64,000 bases of DNA, taken from Bisporella sp. PMI_857. Lineage: Eukaryota > Ascomycota > Leotiomycetes > Helotiales > Helotiaceae. How positions within the stretch are numbered: the first letter of the stretch is position 1; every line of letters begins with the position of its first letter. Positions 11,201-23,364 of this stretch are shown piece by piece. The stretch is taken from contig JAJSPD010000042.1 of assembly GCA_021307315.1 (NCBI GenBank), positions 62,001 to 126,000 on the forward strand, written 5' to 3'. The translations under genes and the position numbers were made by a program. The notes beneath the pieces were generated by a model. It worked only from the letters and a program-made list of their open reading frames with translations. It made no database searches and was not told where the DNA came from.

Positions 11201-13420
11201 CCCCCACAAGTTCTCATCTCACGCTGAGATATGCCGTCGACTCCTTAATCTCTAATATCCTGGGGAATGTTTCCCTCGGTCTTCCCTTCCATCTTAGCCA
11301 TGCAACATTCGACCGAAGTGCGAACCTGTGCTCAGGTATACTGCTTCTTGTCACTACGGCCTTTGCCGCTGTGGCTTTGACGAAGAACCTGGGTAGGATG
11401 ACTAGAAGTCTTTTCATCGTGGCGTTCTTGTTTACCTGTTGTCAATCGATTATAGGTTGTATGGAACAGATAATTTTGCTTGCTATGTATTCCTTCATCG
11501 CACGGGTCTTGTGCAAAGATGGAATGTGGGCCACACTGAAACATCCTCTAACCTCTCAATTCTATGTAGCTTCACATCCTAACACGCCCCAAAGAGCTCC
11601 CTCAAAATGTCTACCAACGCCACTTATATAAGGGAGATCTCGAGCACAGCAGGTGGCTAGGAATTCCCAGACCCCCTAAGCTTTGAGCCAATCGTATGGG
11701 CAGCATGAGGATGTTGTGGAGCCTACGTAGCCAGAAGACACAACGAACATGGCCATCCATGGTAGTGGAGATTCTGAAATTACGCAAAGCAGTCAATACA
11801 ATTTCCGAGTCAAACAGCTTAAGAAGTCGACATCGTATTAAACACTTGTAATTAGCAGGCCTGACACAATAATGCATTATTCAGCCTGCCCATTCCCATC
11901 CGCAGATTGCCAACGCTTATTTGAAACTAATTAGTGCTCATTTATGGGAAGGTGCTCTTCCATATCAGGAGGATATCAAAGGAAAGGCTTTGGGTAGCAC
12001 TTGGTACAGATGCGACAACCGTAAGGCATCTACCATTGCCCAACATTTACAGCGCGACAACCAGAAGATCAGCACTAGAGCCATCATCGATTGTACAAAT
12101 GAATGTCCACAATTCTCTTTATCGCAAGCCGTTACTGCAGCGACATTAGGTGCAGCGTGCTCTCGTTTCGCTGAGACCTGGACAGGAATCTACAAGGAGG
12201 CCGTCGAGCCGATTTCCTTATTCTTGATACATTATAGGCACCAGAGACACTGTTAGTGGCAAGAATATACCAGGCTTGGTCAAAGTGAGGAAGCCTATTT
12301 GACGCTGGGATGCAGATATGAACACATTTTATACACCAAGCCTTACTAAGGCTAGGGTTAGAGATTGCCAAATATCTTTACTACTTTATTACGAGTAACA
12401 GTAGCCTTTTTTTTTAGTCTCTTTCTGGCGTGGAAACACGTGACTTTCGCGATCCCTAGACTTTATTTTGATAATTTAACAGTTATTATTTAATTGCTAT
12501 ATCACTTGTCTTTTTTTAAAAAAAAATAAAAAAAATCTCCTTATCCTAATACCGCACGTTATCACTACATGTGCGTAGGGATATCACTAGGCTACTGAGA
12601 TAGTGGCAAAATTACGGTGCCTCGATTGGTGGATCAAAACAGCCATATGTCTCTGCCGTTCGGCTCCATGAATTTTGCAATAGGTTAAAATCGTAAGTCC
12701 CAAAGAAATTTCGTTAGCCTGAGCCTAGTCAAAATAACTCGTACTGCAATAGGATCCACAATGCCTCACATGGTTGGAAGGTCTTGCGTACCCCTAGTCA
12801 TTATCTAGAAATGAAAGAACATCACTTTTCTATTTACGCTTTTAATTGATACATTAAATTTTCAAATCTTGACGTAGATAGGCCTAAATTTAAGTTATGG
12901 GCTAAAACACAGTAATCCTATGGTTGTCTTCCATTCTCGGCTAGACTATGAAGTTGCATAGTATTTTATGTAAAGTTGTTATGTCACAGCATAGTTTTAG
13001 CAAAGTATCTTCACGGATTAAACTTCAAGACCAATGATACTCTCTAGAGAATCTCAAAGTTACCTTATTAAGTGCAAGGGAAATCAATATCTATTTCTTG
13101 TATAATTGAGGGATGGACTCGTGTTAGCAGGGGGGGCATAGTGAATAGTTATAGTACGCTAGTAAACAGATTCAGAAGCCATCACTCGAAACAAGATTCA
13201 CGTTGTCCTGAGTGGTAACGTATCTATATTGTTGTAGGTAAATTTTATCTTAATCTAACTAAAGAGCCGCCAACCTCAATTTTCATTCGTGCGCTTGTAT
13301 CCTGGGTGCTATGACCTTTCCCAGTTCCAGGCCCCAAGATTTAGACATCTACTAATGCATCATTCATCCGAATAGCGTTCTTTAACCTAAAGAACCCATT
13401 GGAGCATTTATTGAAGGACA

Positions 13421-13426
13421 TTAGCC
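13421..13426 (-). promoter_or_regulatory. Candidate XlnR/Xyr1 site upstream of GH62
   Basis: TTAGCC on the + strand reads GGCTAA on the other, the core bound by the fungal xylanase regulator XlnR/Xyr1, about 175 bp upstream of the GH62 start. A 6-mer occurs often by chance, so this is only suggestive. Confidence 0.3.
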
Positions 13427-13552
13427 TCCCAATGATGGTTACATTTATCCATAACAAGTTAATGATATTCCCTTCATTCCAACCTGAGTAGTGAAACACT
13501 CTAATTTCAGGCGTCGGAACAAATACCTGTCATCCGGTATGCCATTTAATAA

Positions 13553-13560
13553 TATAAAAG
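13553..13560 (+). promoter_or_regulatory. Candidate TATA box of GH62 gene
   Basis: TATAAAAG lies 39 bp before the arabinofuranosidase ATG. If used, the 5' leader would be very short; an alternative promoter further up cannot be excluded. Confidence 0.4.
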
Positions 13561-13598
13561 AGAACACGAAAACTTGGGATCTTTTTGTCACATTCACA

Positions 13599-14669
13599 AT
13601 GAAGTATTCCCTCATTGCTCTTTTTAGCCTTAGCTGCGCTGTGACTAGCGCATTACCTGCACCACAGGCCAGCAATTTAGATATCTCAAGCAACAAGTTG
13701 CTATTTAGTCGAGCACCTAGTCTTCCTACCACCTTTAAATGGAGCTCAAGTGGTCCCCTCATTGGCCCAAAGAGTGATAGTCGCAATATTGCTGGAATCA
13801 AGGACCCTTCGATAGTTTATTACAATGGCAAATACCATGTGTTCGCGAGCACAGCTGTCGAGGCAGGCTATAATATGGTATACCTCAGCTTTACGGATTT
13901 TAATCAGGCCAGCTCAGCAACATTCTACTACCTGGACCAGACTCCTATCGGCGCCGGCTACCGTGCAGCTCCACAAGTCTTCTATTTTGCTCCGCAAGGT
14001 CTCTGGTATCTAGTCTACCAAAACGGCAATGCGGCATACTCTACCAATAAGGATATTAGTAATCCCTCTGGTTGGAGCGCCCCAAAGACCTTTTACAGCA
14101 GCACTCCGAGTATTATTACTCAAAATATTGGCAATGGATACTGGGTTGATATGTGGGTCATCTGTGACTCTTCCAATTGTCATCTCTTCTCCTCAGATGA
14201 CAACGGACATCTCTACCGTTCGCAGACTTCGATAAGCAACTTCCCTAATGGCATGAATGAGCCTGTTATTGCATTGTCTGATTCAAATAAATACGCGTTG
14301 TTTGAGGCTGCCAATGTGTATAACACTGGAGATGGAAAGTTTTTTCTGGTAGTTGAGGCAATTGGTAGTGATGGTGCAAGGTATTTCCGGTCGTGGACTT
14401 CCACAAGCCTTTCTGGGTCTTGGACCAGTCTTGCAAACACCGAGTCCAATCCTTTCGCCCGATCTAACAATGTTGTTTTTACCGGGAGTGCTTGGACGAA
14501 AAGCATCAGCCATGGCGAAGTTGTGCGTACAAACATTGACCAGACGTTAACTATTAGTCCATGCAACCTACGATACCTCTATCAAGGATTGGACCCGAAC
14601 GCAAGCGGCAGCTATAATAGTCTACCATGGAAGCTGGGCCTTTTGACTCAAACAAACTCGGCTTGCTGA
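13599..14669 (+). CDS. Secreted GH62 alpha-L-arabinofuranosidase
   Basis: Intronless, 356 aa. Members of GH62 remove arabinofuranose side chains from arabinoxylan outside the cell. The first ~18 residues (MKYSLIALFSLSCAVTSA) are a signal peptide; this ATG was preferred over an upstream in-frame codon at 13491, whose extension would bury the signal. The five-bladed propeller domain fills about residues 45-350: FKWSSSGPLIGPK, GIKDPSIVYYNGKYHVFAS, WVDMWVICD, FEAANVY, VEAIGSDGARYFRSWTS, LGLLTQ. By spacing, D69 (KDPS) is the likely base, D184 (VDMW) the pKa modulator and E236 (FEA) the acid; these roles are transferred from the family, not proven here. No carbohydrate-binding module. Length is normal for single-domain GH62. 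Xylan-type induction is plausible from the weak GGCTAA site. Confidence 0.95.
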   Translation: MKYSLIALFSLSCAVTSALPAPQASNLDISSNKLLFSRAPSLPTTFKWSSSGPLIGPKSDSRNIAGIKDPSIVYYNGKYHVFASTAVEAGYNMVYLSFTDFNQASSATFYYLDQTPIGAGYRAAPQVFYFAPQGLWYLVYQNGNAAYSTNKDISNPSGWSAPKTFYSSTPSIITQNIGNGYWVDMWVICDSSNCHLFSSDDNGHLYRSQTSISNFPNGMNEPVIALSDSNKYALFEAANVYNTGDGKFFLVVEAIGSDGARYFRSWTSTSLSGSWTSLANTESNPFARSNNVVFTGSAWTKSISHGEVVRTNIDQTLTISPCNLRYLYQGLDPNASGSYNSLPWKLGLLTQTNSAC

Positions 14670-16614
14670 TTTGGACATTTGACAAAGCTTCGGGAGTAAG
14701 GGGGTGTTTTAAGCAGCAGGTACTCTACGTTCATTGAAGTCGAATGAAACTCTATTGAACTTGTATAACTTCCAGTCTTAATGTATCTCCTTCTGATTTG
14801 TAGATCCAGTACTAGGAGAAAGCATCTTTGATCATTAAGGCTAGATATAGCCACCGTGTGAGCAGTAAAAATTAAGAATCCGGTCCTGTTACTCACAAAT
14901 ATCATGTTAGGTATCTTTGTTATACCATCAATGCTTTAGCTCCTATATCGCCAGTTCGTTTTGTTTAACAATGGGAAAGATCAAAGAACTCACAAAGTGA
15001 TCCCAAAGAGAATGTGGCCTTTTCCGGCTGCGGCCCTTCTATCCCTCATTTATAACAGCCGATACAGCACTTCATCAACATGGTTTTACACAATCCACAT
15101 TTCTTCAAGATAGAAGCGCTGCAGACCTCAAAATAGCTCACAGGCTCCAGAAATACAATTATTGATTTACCAAGAGTTGCTAATACCGCGATTTGTGTCT
15201 GTTATTCAGAACAATAGGGATCAATTCATTACTGAACCCGCGTTCCACATTTATTTTTCCCATGGCTAACTGAGAATAGCCTAGAGTTTCTATCTGAGAT
15301 GGATCGATGTTACGATATACCCTGATCTTTAATGCACAAGTAAGGCAGCCCTGCACTCTCAGCCTTTCGATATTTTAGACAAAGGATATCTTTGAAACCA
15401 TGCGTTCGTACACTATATCAACGCCAGTTTTTTATTTTCTTTGCAGTCACTAACAAGAGTCACACACGATCAATATACAGCATTCTCAGGTTTCAGGAAT
15501 CCCTAAAGTTTACATTAATTTCGAGCGTGATACACAACATATCTCAGGATGTATGGCTTGGCCCGGCTTCTGTGATCGAGTTTGTGAAGGTCCATCAGCA
15601 TATATCTTGTTTGCTGAGGACAATGACCGTTTTCGAAATTGCAGCTTCATGAACAAGTGTAGTTGATGCATCAATCATAGCACATTAAGTATTACCGTTC
15701 TAGTAAGCAGTAAATTCGATCCAACTTGTGGGACTCATATTCTGGCGATAATAGTGGTGGTAGTCATGAGAGAGGGGCCCTGAACGGGGTATTGCCTGTT
15801 GAGAGAATCATTTACTTGGGCCAGTCTGTGTAGCGAAGCCAATTGTATCTATGCAATAACTTAACCTTGCTGGGGCTGACAGGTTCTTATATTCTCCTTT
15901 CTTATGGCGCCAACGTTATTTTCCTCTGTATAACATACTTCTCATGTGAATTATGCTTTTGAAAGGGAGGGTTGAGCTGCACCTTTAGTAGACTACGCCG
16001 GTTTAAAACTATTTACAACATAATTCCATGTATAGATTGAATGCTATATTTCTTCTATCCCAGGTGAAGTTTTTTACTTAATATAAGCCTCTCACTATCC
16101 ATTGCTAATGCTCCGAAAAGGGCTGCACTATCTTGACGTCGTGATGGTCAAATGCCAAGTCTTGCTTACCTTCTGCACCACACTGACTCTGCAGAGAAGT
16201 TTGGAGCTGTTCTTGAACCAACCTGCAGCGCGTATGCTCCTCCACAATTTAAACATGAGGCAATGGATGTGAACCATTACGAAAATGAGACAATCGGCGA
16301 CCTGTTTCTTCCGAAAGATTGTAAACATGCGCATATATCACTAATGACATCTTTACAGATGATGAAAATATGCAAATCACTTCTTGTGTAGAAGTTAGTT
16401 AAATTTGGGATAAACTCTATAAGGGTTTAACTATCGTTTTGATCATGAAATGCTCAAAGTAACTTACTTCAATCTAGCCATCACGAATAATTTCGTCCCA
16501 AAATTCTCCACTACTAAAGCCATTGAACTCAGCCACATCTACCGCATCCCCACTCAAAGTTTAACACGGGCGATGAAAGTCAAATCGCCTTTCCTACCAC
16601 CCGTAAAGCCACCG
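14670..16614. other. Intergenic, no supported gene
   Basis: About 1.9 kb between convergent genes. Short open frames only, with no family motifs. I see nothing further. Confidence 0.6.
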
Positions 16615-17565
16615 TCATGGCTCCGGAAATACCCCTGAGCTGGCCCTCGTCGAATGCTGAATAGGATTGCCACCTCCCTCGCCATGTTCGTCACCATCTC
16701 GTCTACTCTCCCCTTCACTTCCGACAGTGCTTACGCTTCCTCGTTGCGGTATTCTTTCAATGACGGGTAAGCCCAATCGACTTGCGTTTGCAGCAGTTAT
16801 CCTTGTACGTTCCTCGGCAGCTCCCTCCTGAAGTGCTTCATGGTACATCGGCATGCCAGTTGGATTTGGCTGCAAGACAGGCGATATCCTATCATTGTGA
16901 TTTCGTCCGGTCACAGAAGGTGTATTTGGTTGCACGTTGATAGATGGCAGCAAGACACCCTGATAAGGTGTGGAGGAGAACCTTGGGTTGGGGGCACTGA
17001 ACGGTCTTGAAAATGAATTCCGATTAATGTCCGGAGGATGCGAGGAAAGTCCCTCAGGCCGGCCGTGTGGTGGGCGTGGCCCACTTGATAAATAGGTCCT
17101 AGGGGGTTGAGGTTGTGGCTGCTGTACCCCTGTGGAGAAGTTCGTAGATGGCGCAGATCCATGAGCCCTTCCGCGACGGCGACGATTTAAAAATAAAAGA
17201 AACAGAATGAACACAAGGATAAACGCTACAACAAAGCCACCCAATACACCAGAAATGATTATACCCGTTCTCGTGAGGGATGAAGTTTGCTGTAGCTTCG
17301 CATCCTGGGCAGCCAAAGAAGCTGTAGGCAAAACTGTAACTGGCAGGGTGGTTGTAACCAATTCAGAGGCAGTGGTATAGATTGTATGCTGCGATGTGAC
17401 CGACAAGATGTTTGTGGTTACTGTCGATATCGTAATGAAGGATGTGATAGACACAGAAATTGTTGGTCCCGGGGGCAGGACAAACGTAGCGGAAATCACG
17501 ACAGGCGGCGGCTCCAAGACTCCAGAAGTCCCTCCTCCAGTTTCCTGTCTTTTTGGGAGTAACAT
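16615..17565 (-). CDS. Single-pass membrane protein with Ser/Thr-rich ectodomain
   Basis: 316 aa as an uninterrupted frame. Residues 30-100 are rich in Ser, Thr and Val (ITSFITISTVTTN, LVTTTLPVTVLPT), as in O-glycosylated wall-sensor ectodomains. Residues 101-126 (GIIISGVLGGFVVAFILVFI and on) form one transmembrane helix, followed by a stop-transfer RRRRGR. The remaining ~185 residues are a disordered Pro/Ser/Gln-rich cytoplasmic tail. This layout matches the Mid2-like/WSC-like single-pass proteins of fungi, though no WSC cysteine domain is seen. No signal peptide follows the assigned ATG; the text LLPKRQET looks like the start of a mature chain, so a 5' exon coding for the signal may lie upstream. 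Function unknown; surface signalling is inference. Confidence 0.7.
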   Translation of the reverse strand: MLLPKRQETGGGTSGVLEPPPVVISATFVLPPGPTISVSITSFITISTVTTNILSVTSQHTIYTTASELVTTTLPVTVLPTASLAAQDAKLQQTSSLTRTGIIISGVLGGFVVAFILVFILFLLFLNRRRRGRAHGSAPSTNFSTGVQQPQPQPPRTYLSSGPRPPHGRPEGLSSHPPDINRNSFSRPFSAPNPRFSSTPYQGVLLPSINVQPNTPSVTGRNHNDRISPVLQPNPTGMPMYHEALQEGAAEERTRITAANASRLGLPVIERIPQRGSVSTVGSEGESRRDGDEHGEGGGNPIQHSTRASSGVFPEP

Positions 17566-19611
17566 CCAGTGCCTGCTACTAGAAGTCTTTCGTAGGCATA
17601 TGTTCTCTAGTTTTACCGACCATGGATATATTGTACAAGATATTATGAAAATTGTTCTAGCTAAAATGAAACAACGAGACTCTGTTGCGAAAAACGTGTG
17701 TAGAGGTAACGACTGTATAAATGGCTAAAGGTTGCTCGAGACCGCTGGCGGTTTTATAACATCCTCGAAGATATGGTATGCCTAGTAGTGGGATAGCAAA
17801 GAGAAGGGGAAAGGGAAGATCAAATAAAGTATATCCAAACTGCATAGACATCAATTCTGGCGCCTGCATGGTACACCGAACTGGGTACGGGACTGTCAAT
17901 TGATGCAAGGAAGGCCTCCCTTGGCATTAATGGCACCCATGTTGACGTAGCGTTTTCATCTGATCTATAGCGATCCAACGGCAAGACCACTCATTCGGAT
18001 CGACATCTGGAGATCTGAGGCAGTACTCGCGTTCTCAAGGTTGCGTTGCATAAAGAATCCATGAACGGCCGAACCCATTTGGCAGGAATCACGTGACCAG
18101 TCTCACCTATTCCGCGGATCGACGGCTGGGGGTTGAAACAAGCCGCACAGAATTTAATTTACCAGAGACAATCGATGCCGGAGACTTCAGACGGATGATG
18201 GAGATCCCTTGTGAACACCTGACGATTGCGCATGGAATGGTTTGGGAAGAAATTGGGAATTGCTTCTTTGAGCTGCGACACGCTCAAAACCCTTGCAATT
18301 CATTCTGTCATGTATGCACAAAAGCTTTGGGGTTATATCCTTAGTCTGGGAATATGTACTTAGATGGAGAATAGGCCAAGGGTTCATGGGATCCTGGCAC
18401 CTCAGCGAGTGTCACTGGACGAATAGTATGTGCCTGGTGACTTCATTGTATGCATTTTCGTTAGAGGCTGACAGCCCTATGGTAGTAACCCTTGTAATCT
18501 CAATTTCTCTGGAGATATCGCAATACGTGTCAAGTATTTGCTAATTATGCACAACATGGAAATATATCTAGCCGACTCGTGCTATTGGACATGGATTCTG
18601 ATAAAAAAAATTGGTTATTATGACCATAGTCTAATAGCTTCGAAGTAGTGATATGCAACTCCCGTGTCAGGCTCTAGACAGGAACAAGGGCAAAGATCAA
18701 GGAGCAACACAACATGGTCTTTTCACCATTGAAGGTAGGTTGATAAAACTACAGAGCTAATACCGTGAGGAAGGGGCAGCTTCTCGAGTGTGAGTCCTTG
18801 CTTGTCCAAGTCACCGTAAATGCCGGAATTCCACTAGTCGCAAGACTTCGCAACCGGTAATATGAAAAAGCCGACCACTTACTCATTGAACATCATAGAT
18901 AGATAACCGAAAGCGGGCTCCGTACAAGGATCGCGTCTACAGACCTCTTGCTGTTATCCGAGATATATTCGTCTTGTATTCACCCATACGCGAATACCTA
19001 TCGTAAACACGTATGACATACTTCCATCCATGATCACTGACTACTTGGATCGAATTCGAAAGATCCAGAATGGACGAAATACTGCTACAGTCAGCGATTA
19101 AAGTTTTCGGATATCATGTATGCTTACCAGTTGTGCCTCTTCCTCACGTTTCTCCAGAATGCGGTGCTATAATTTGTAAGGTAGAACCGATCATTCTTTC
19201 CTCTGCAGATTTTATCCATTTGCCAGAGGCTGCCATCCTCATTGAGATCTCTTGCTGATGCAAAAGCTGCCCAATCCTATCCGCGATCTGGTATTGTCAT
19301 GCGTAGTGGCCTAGTTTGAATGATCGTTCAAGCCCTAACTATCGGAGCCGAGTATCCTTACAATTATCTTGAGGAAGTACCGTTCTAAAGGCGAGATTAG
19401 GGGAAATTAACCTTCTAGGAGATGAAGTCAACACCCAAGTTCCAATGTAGTAAATTAAGCGCGCGGCAATAATCCGGTTTTAATAAGTGAATCTACTGAT
19501 AAAAAAATTAAGGTTAAGCGCGATAAGGAAGATGCGCTCCTCTCAGGAAAAAAAAAACTTTGGTCAGCCCAACCATTCCATCGACACCAACAATTCTGCA
19601 ATCTGATAAGG
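17566..19611. other. Intergenic between divergent genes
   Basis: About 2 kb shared upstream region of the membrane protein (minus) and DBP9 (plus). It may contain a missing first exon of the membrane protein near 17570-17740. A CACGTG E-box lies at 18090-18095. No other gene is supported. Confidence 0.5.
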
Positions 19612-21736
19612 ATGAAGCGCAAACTGGATCTCAACGATGTGCCTGCTCCGGCCGAGGAGCTGAAGCAAACAAAGCTAGCATCTACATTCACAGACCTTGG
19701 CCTTGATCCACGACTTTTACAAGGGATATCCAAGCAAAATTTCAACAGTCCAACTCCAGTCCAGCTCCAAGCGATTCCTCTAGCATTAGAAGGACGTGAT
19801 GTCCTTGCCAGGGCCAAAACTGGTTCCGGAAAGACGCTTGCCTACCTTCTGCCCGTCTTGAATTCAATCCTGAAGCGGAAACAGGTTCGACTTTCAGGTT
19901 ATATCTTCTGAGCTTGGCTAATTGTCTCAGAACTCTTCTACCCAAATTACAACCGCCATCATATTAGTACCTACGCGCGAATTGGCAGAGCAGGTAACGA
20001 AACAGATTGAAGCATGTACAACGTTTTGTGCCAAAGATATCCAAGCCATCAACCTCTCGCAGAAAGTGTCCGACGCCGTGCAAAGATCCCTACTTGCGGG
20101 CTTGCCCGATATAATCATAACCACACCTGCTCGTGCTGCTTCCAACCTTGATTCTTCCGCACTTAGTCTCGAACACCTCACATATTTGATAATTGATGAG
20201 GCAGATTTGGTCATGTCCTATGATGGTGAAGAATACCTACAGAAAGTGGCCCAGAATGTACCAAAGGGCGTTCAAACAATTCTCATGAGTGCCACCTTGA
20301 CTTCCGAGGTGGAGACAGTGAAAGGACTGTTCTGCAGAGATCCGACGGTATTAAAACTCGAGGAAGCGTATGTATACCTATTGGAATGGATTATCGCCTT
20401 TGCATGGCCAGATACTGACTACCTTTAGTGAATCCGATGGCGACGGAGTGAGTCAATATGTCGTAAAGTACGCAGCTATCTATCTACTTGCTATCAATAG
20501 GCTGCTAATACGCTTCAGGTGTGCGGAAGATGAGAAGTTTCTCCTCATCTATGTTATATTTAAACTCAAGCTGGTGAAAGGCAAGTGCATCATATTTGTG
20601 GCTGACATTGACCGCTGCTACCGCCTCAAATTATACCTGGAGCAATTTGGAACGAAAAGTTGTATTCTCAATTCGGAGTTACCGGTCAATTCCCGAATAC
20701 ACGTTGTTGAGGAGTACAATAAAGGAGTTTACGATATTATCATTGCATCTGATGAGCACGAACTCTTAGGTGACGAGGACGATCTGGAAGAGCCTGCCCT
20801 CAAATCAGCAGAAGACCCAACAAAGAGTACAGAAACCAAGTCTATGGAGGAGAATACCGAAAGGACGAAAGAGCCAGCAACCAAGAAGCAAAGAATTGAT
20901 AAAAGGGACAAGAACTATGGCGTGGCCAGAGGCAGTAAGTCTTCTTTTCATAGTCAAATTTGCATTACTAACTTCTAATGTAGTTGACTTTAAGGTATGA
21001 AACCCTGGTTGTAGCACATCTAGTCTTCCGTTGAATGGCTTGTGAAATACTCGCCCTGAAGTAGACGCTTTTTGGGAGCTTTGCTAACACGTCACAGAAT
21101 GTCGCATGCGTCATAAATTTCGATTTACCAACCACATCAAAATCATATACTCACAGGATTGGTAGAACAGCGCGTGCTGGACAGACAGGGATGGCACTCT
21201 CGTTCGTAATACCCACAGAACTATACCGAAAGCATAAACCGACATCCATCCGAACTGCAAAGCATGATGAAAAGGTCCTTGCTAAGATTACCCGTCACCA
21301 AGCAAAAGAGGGCAAAGAGGTCAAGCCATACAATTTTGATATGAAACAGGTGAAGGCATTTCGATATCGTATGGATGATGCACTTCGCGCAGTCACTAGC
21401 ATCGCTATCCGAGAGGTCCGAACCAGAGAATTAAGACAGGAATTAATTAAAAGCGAGAAGTTAAAAAGGCATTTCGAGGAAAATCCTGGAGACCTCCACC
21501 ATCTCCGGCATGATCACCAACTACGTCCCAGCCGTGTCCAGTCTCATTTGAAACACGTTCCTGACTACCTACTACCCAAAGAAGGACGAAAAGCAATCAT
21601 AGCAGATTCTTCCCTCGTTAGTTTCAAGAAATCTGGAAATACAAGGAGGGCTCGAATATCGAAGGGAAGAGGGAAGAAACCTGGAGGACGAAGGCCGGAT
21701 CCGCTAAAGACATTCAGAGCAAATACCCGGAAGTAG
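19612..21736 (+). CDS. DBP9: ATP-dependent DEAD-box RNA helicase Dbp9
   Basis: Nucleolar helicase needed for 27S pre-rRNA processing in 60S assembly. Exons 19612-19884, 19931-20367, 20429-20467, 20519-20934, 20984-20994 and 21098-21736 give 604 aa, the usual Dbp9 length. Motifs in order: Q motif ([13 protein letters not shown]), I ([10 protein letters not shown]), Ia (PTRELAEQ), II (IDEAD), III (SAT), IV ([11 protein letters not shown]), V ([18 protein letters not shown]), VI ([10 protein letters not shown]). Between IV and V there is an acidic/basic low-complexity insert (DEDDLEEP to [10 protein letters not shown]), typical of Dbp9. The C-terminus is lysine/arginine-rich ([16 protein letters not shown]). 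Exon 5 is only 11 nt and codes, with the flanking base, for IDFK of motif V; exon 3 is 39 nt. Intron 1 has the weak donor GTTCGA. Assignment to Dbp9 rather than another DEAD protein rests on the N-terminus, the insert and the tail. Confidence 0.93.
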
Positions 21737-23364
21737 TTAGATAATAATGACTTCCAGAAATAAAGCACCTCTTGAATCAACGATTGTGTAGTACTTCAAA
21801 AGTGCGAGGAAGTTTCCAGCATAGTTCTTAACAGTTTCTTGACCAGGTGGAATATCGAGTCTTTGCATTTTGCAGAATTGCATCCGGTATTATTTGCGTT
21901 TATATTTAATAAGTCGTAAAGTCGCGTCAAATTTCTTAGTCATACATTCGCAACCTTTGTCGTGATATATCTAGCACATACCTCTGTGTACTCTTTCTTT
22001 TAACAACTACCAAAGCAGGACGGGGCATCGGTGCTGGACACTAATTAGCACTTTACGTTATGCTGTAACTTTAAGCATTCTCAAGCTCAATCAATCGAGT
22101 TATCTTGGCGAAACGATTATGTGATAGTGGTCAGACATGAAGTCATAGTTCCTCAATGCCATTCAAAGGATCTACAAAACTTTTCTAAAGTCTACCGCAA
22201 GCAGGAGAAACAGTACTCAGTATAGGCCCAAAGCATAGGTCTTGCATCCAAATCTCCCTCACTACCGCTTTTCAACTTGCACGGCAACCCAAAGCGAGAG
22301 TCCTAAGCTACAGACAGAAGCATTTTCACTCCTGGTCAACACTAATCTCAACCTAAATACTTCCGATATCAAGACCATGCATGAATCTAGACTACCATCG
22401 ATCCTTACATTCATGCAAAGCCCCATCTTGGTATTGTGCCAGCAGCAGGCCTTTTACGAACTTCAGTGTCAACTTCGATTGCTAGAGATTTTCCTAAATG
22501 CTGAGACTGATCCGCCCCTAGAACCCTCACTATCAACAGTCTACTCTCACTCCCACATACTTACTTGCGATATCGATCTTGGTTTCGACACACAGCATTT
22601 CCTTCAGCTAAAGCTATTCAATATCTCATTTGCTGCATTGATCATACACCCAAACCCTACAGCCATTCAATTCACCCTAAAGTCACATTTGCAATCTTAC
22701 ATTACTGTTCACAGCTTCTAATCTTCAGCTTTAGTCCAATTATCAGCGTTTTAGGCTTACTATGACGTCAAATATTGTGCAATCGTTGCAGCTCAGCAGA
22801 GTTTTATCTTCGAGCTGATAAGCACCCTCTCCTTTCAATATCATATGGAAAAGCCAACGACCTCAGCCTACTAAATCCAAACACTGAGGTAACCTGCACA
22901 TCATAGCACTGTCATTATCTACGGAGTCAACATATGCATTGCAAAAAAGTGAATGACATTAGCATAGCTTCTTTTGCTCCCACCTCTTATCTTCTACCAT
23001 CAAGCACAAGGCTTGGACTTTAGTTGAAGAATTGGATATCCTTGCAATCATCTCAAGTATTTTCTGTGTTGCTGCTGTCTTACCTGGGAACGGATATCCA
23101 TAACTATATTCAGCACGGGTCCATATCAACAAATCATAGTTCGGCTGGAGTACAGTAACACATAAAAGCAATACTTCGACTTATCACGACTGGCTTTAGC
23201 AAGAAAAACTTACGGCCAATTTTCAGGACCACCTCGCCTTTTAAAGTCAACGACTTCCTTCATTCTCCCTCGTTTCTTACTTACATCGTAAATTATATTC
23301 ACGATACATTTTCTCGAACAAAATAGGAGCTCTTCTTCACGTTGGGAATAGCGTAGCTCTAAGC
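21737..23364. other. Intergenic, no supported gene
   Basis: About 1.6 kb. An open frame at 22242-22721 begins without ATG and has no recognisable domain or codon structure, so it is not called. Nothing else seen. Confidence 0.5.

Larger units (their letters stand above)
8754..13598. other. Intergenic, gene-poor, no supported gene
   Basis: Nearly 5 kb without a supportable gene. Open frames at 11173-11631 (three hydrophobic stretches) and 11921-12256 are the longest, but neither starts in a convincing ATG context nor matches a family I know; they may be decayed coding DNA. A/T homopolymer runs occur at 9368-9395 and 12515-12537. A possible TATA box for the next gene lies at 13553. Confidence 0.5.

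Noticed and set aside
11173..11631. 152-codon frame with hydrophobic segments
   Set aside because: It starts at a non-ATG codon, no splice partner or family match is visible, and the opposite strand is also open here.
11921..12256. 111-codon frame and an overlapping frame at 11934
   Set aside because: No ATG start, no recognised motif; could be decayed coding DNA but cannot be supported.
13491..13598. In-frame upstream extension of the GH62 ORF
   Set aside because: It would place 36 basic/polar residues before the signal peptide and includes the candidate TATA box.
22242..22721. 159-codon frame between DBP9 and the coiled-coil gene
   Set aside because: Begins with TTG, composition is random-like, no domain and no matching splice sites.
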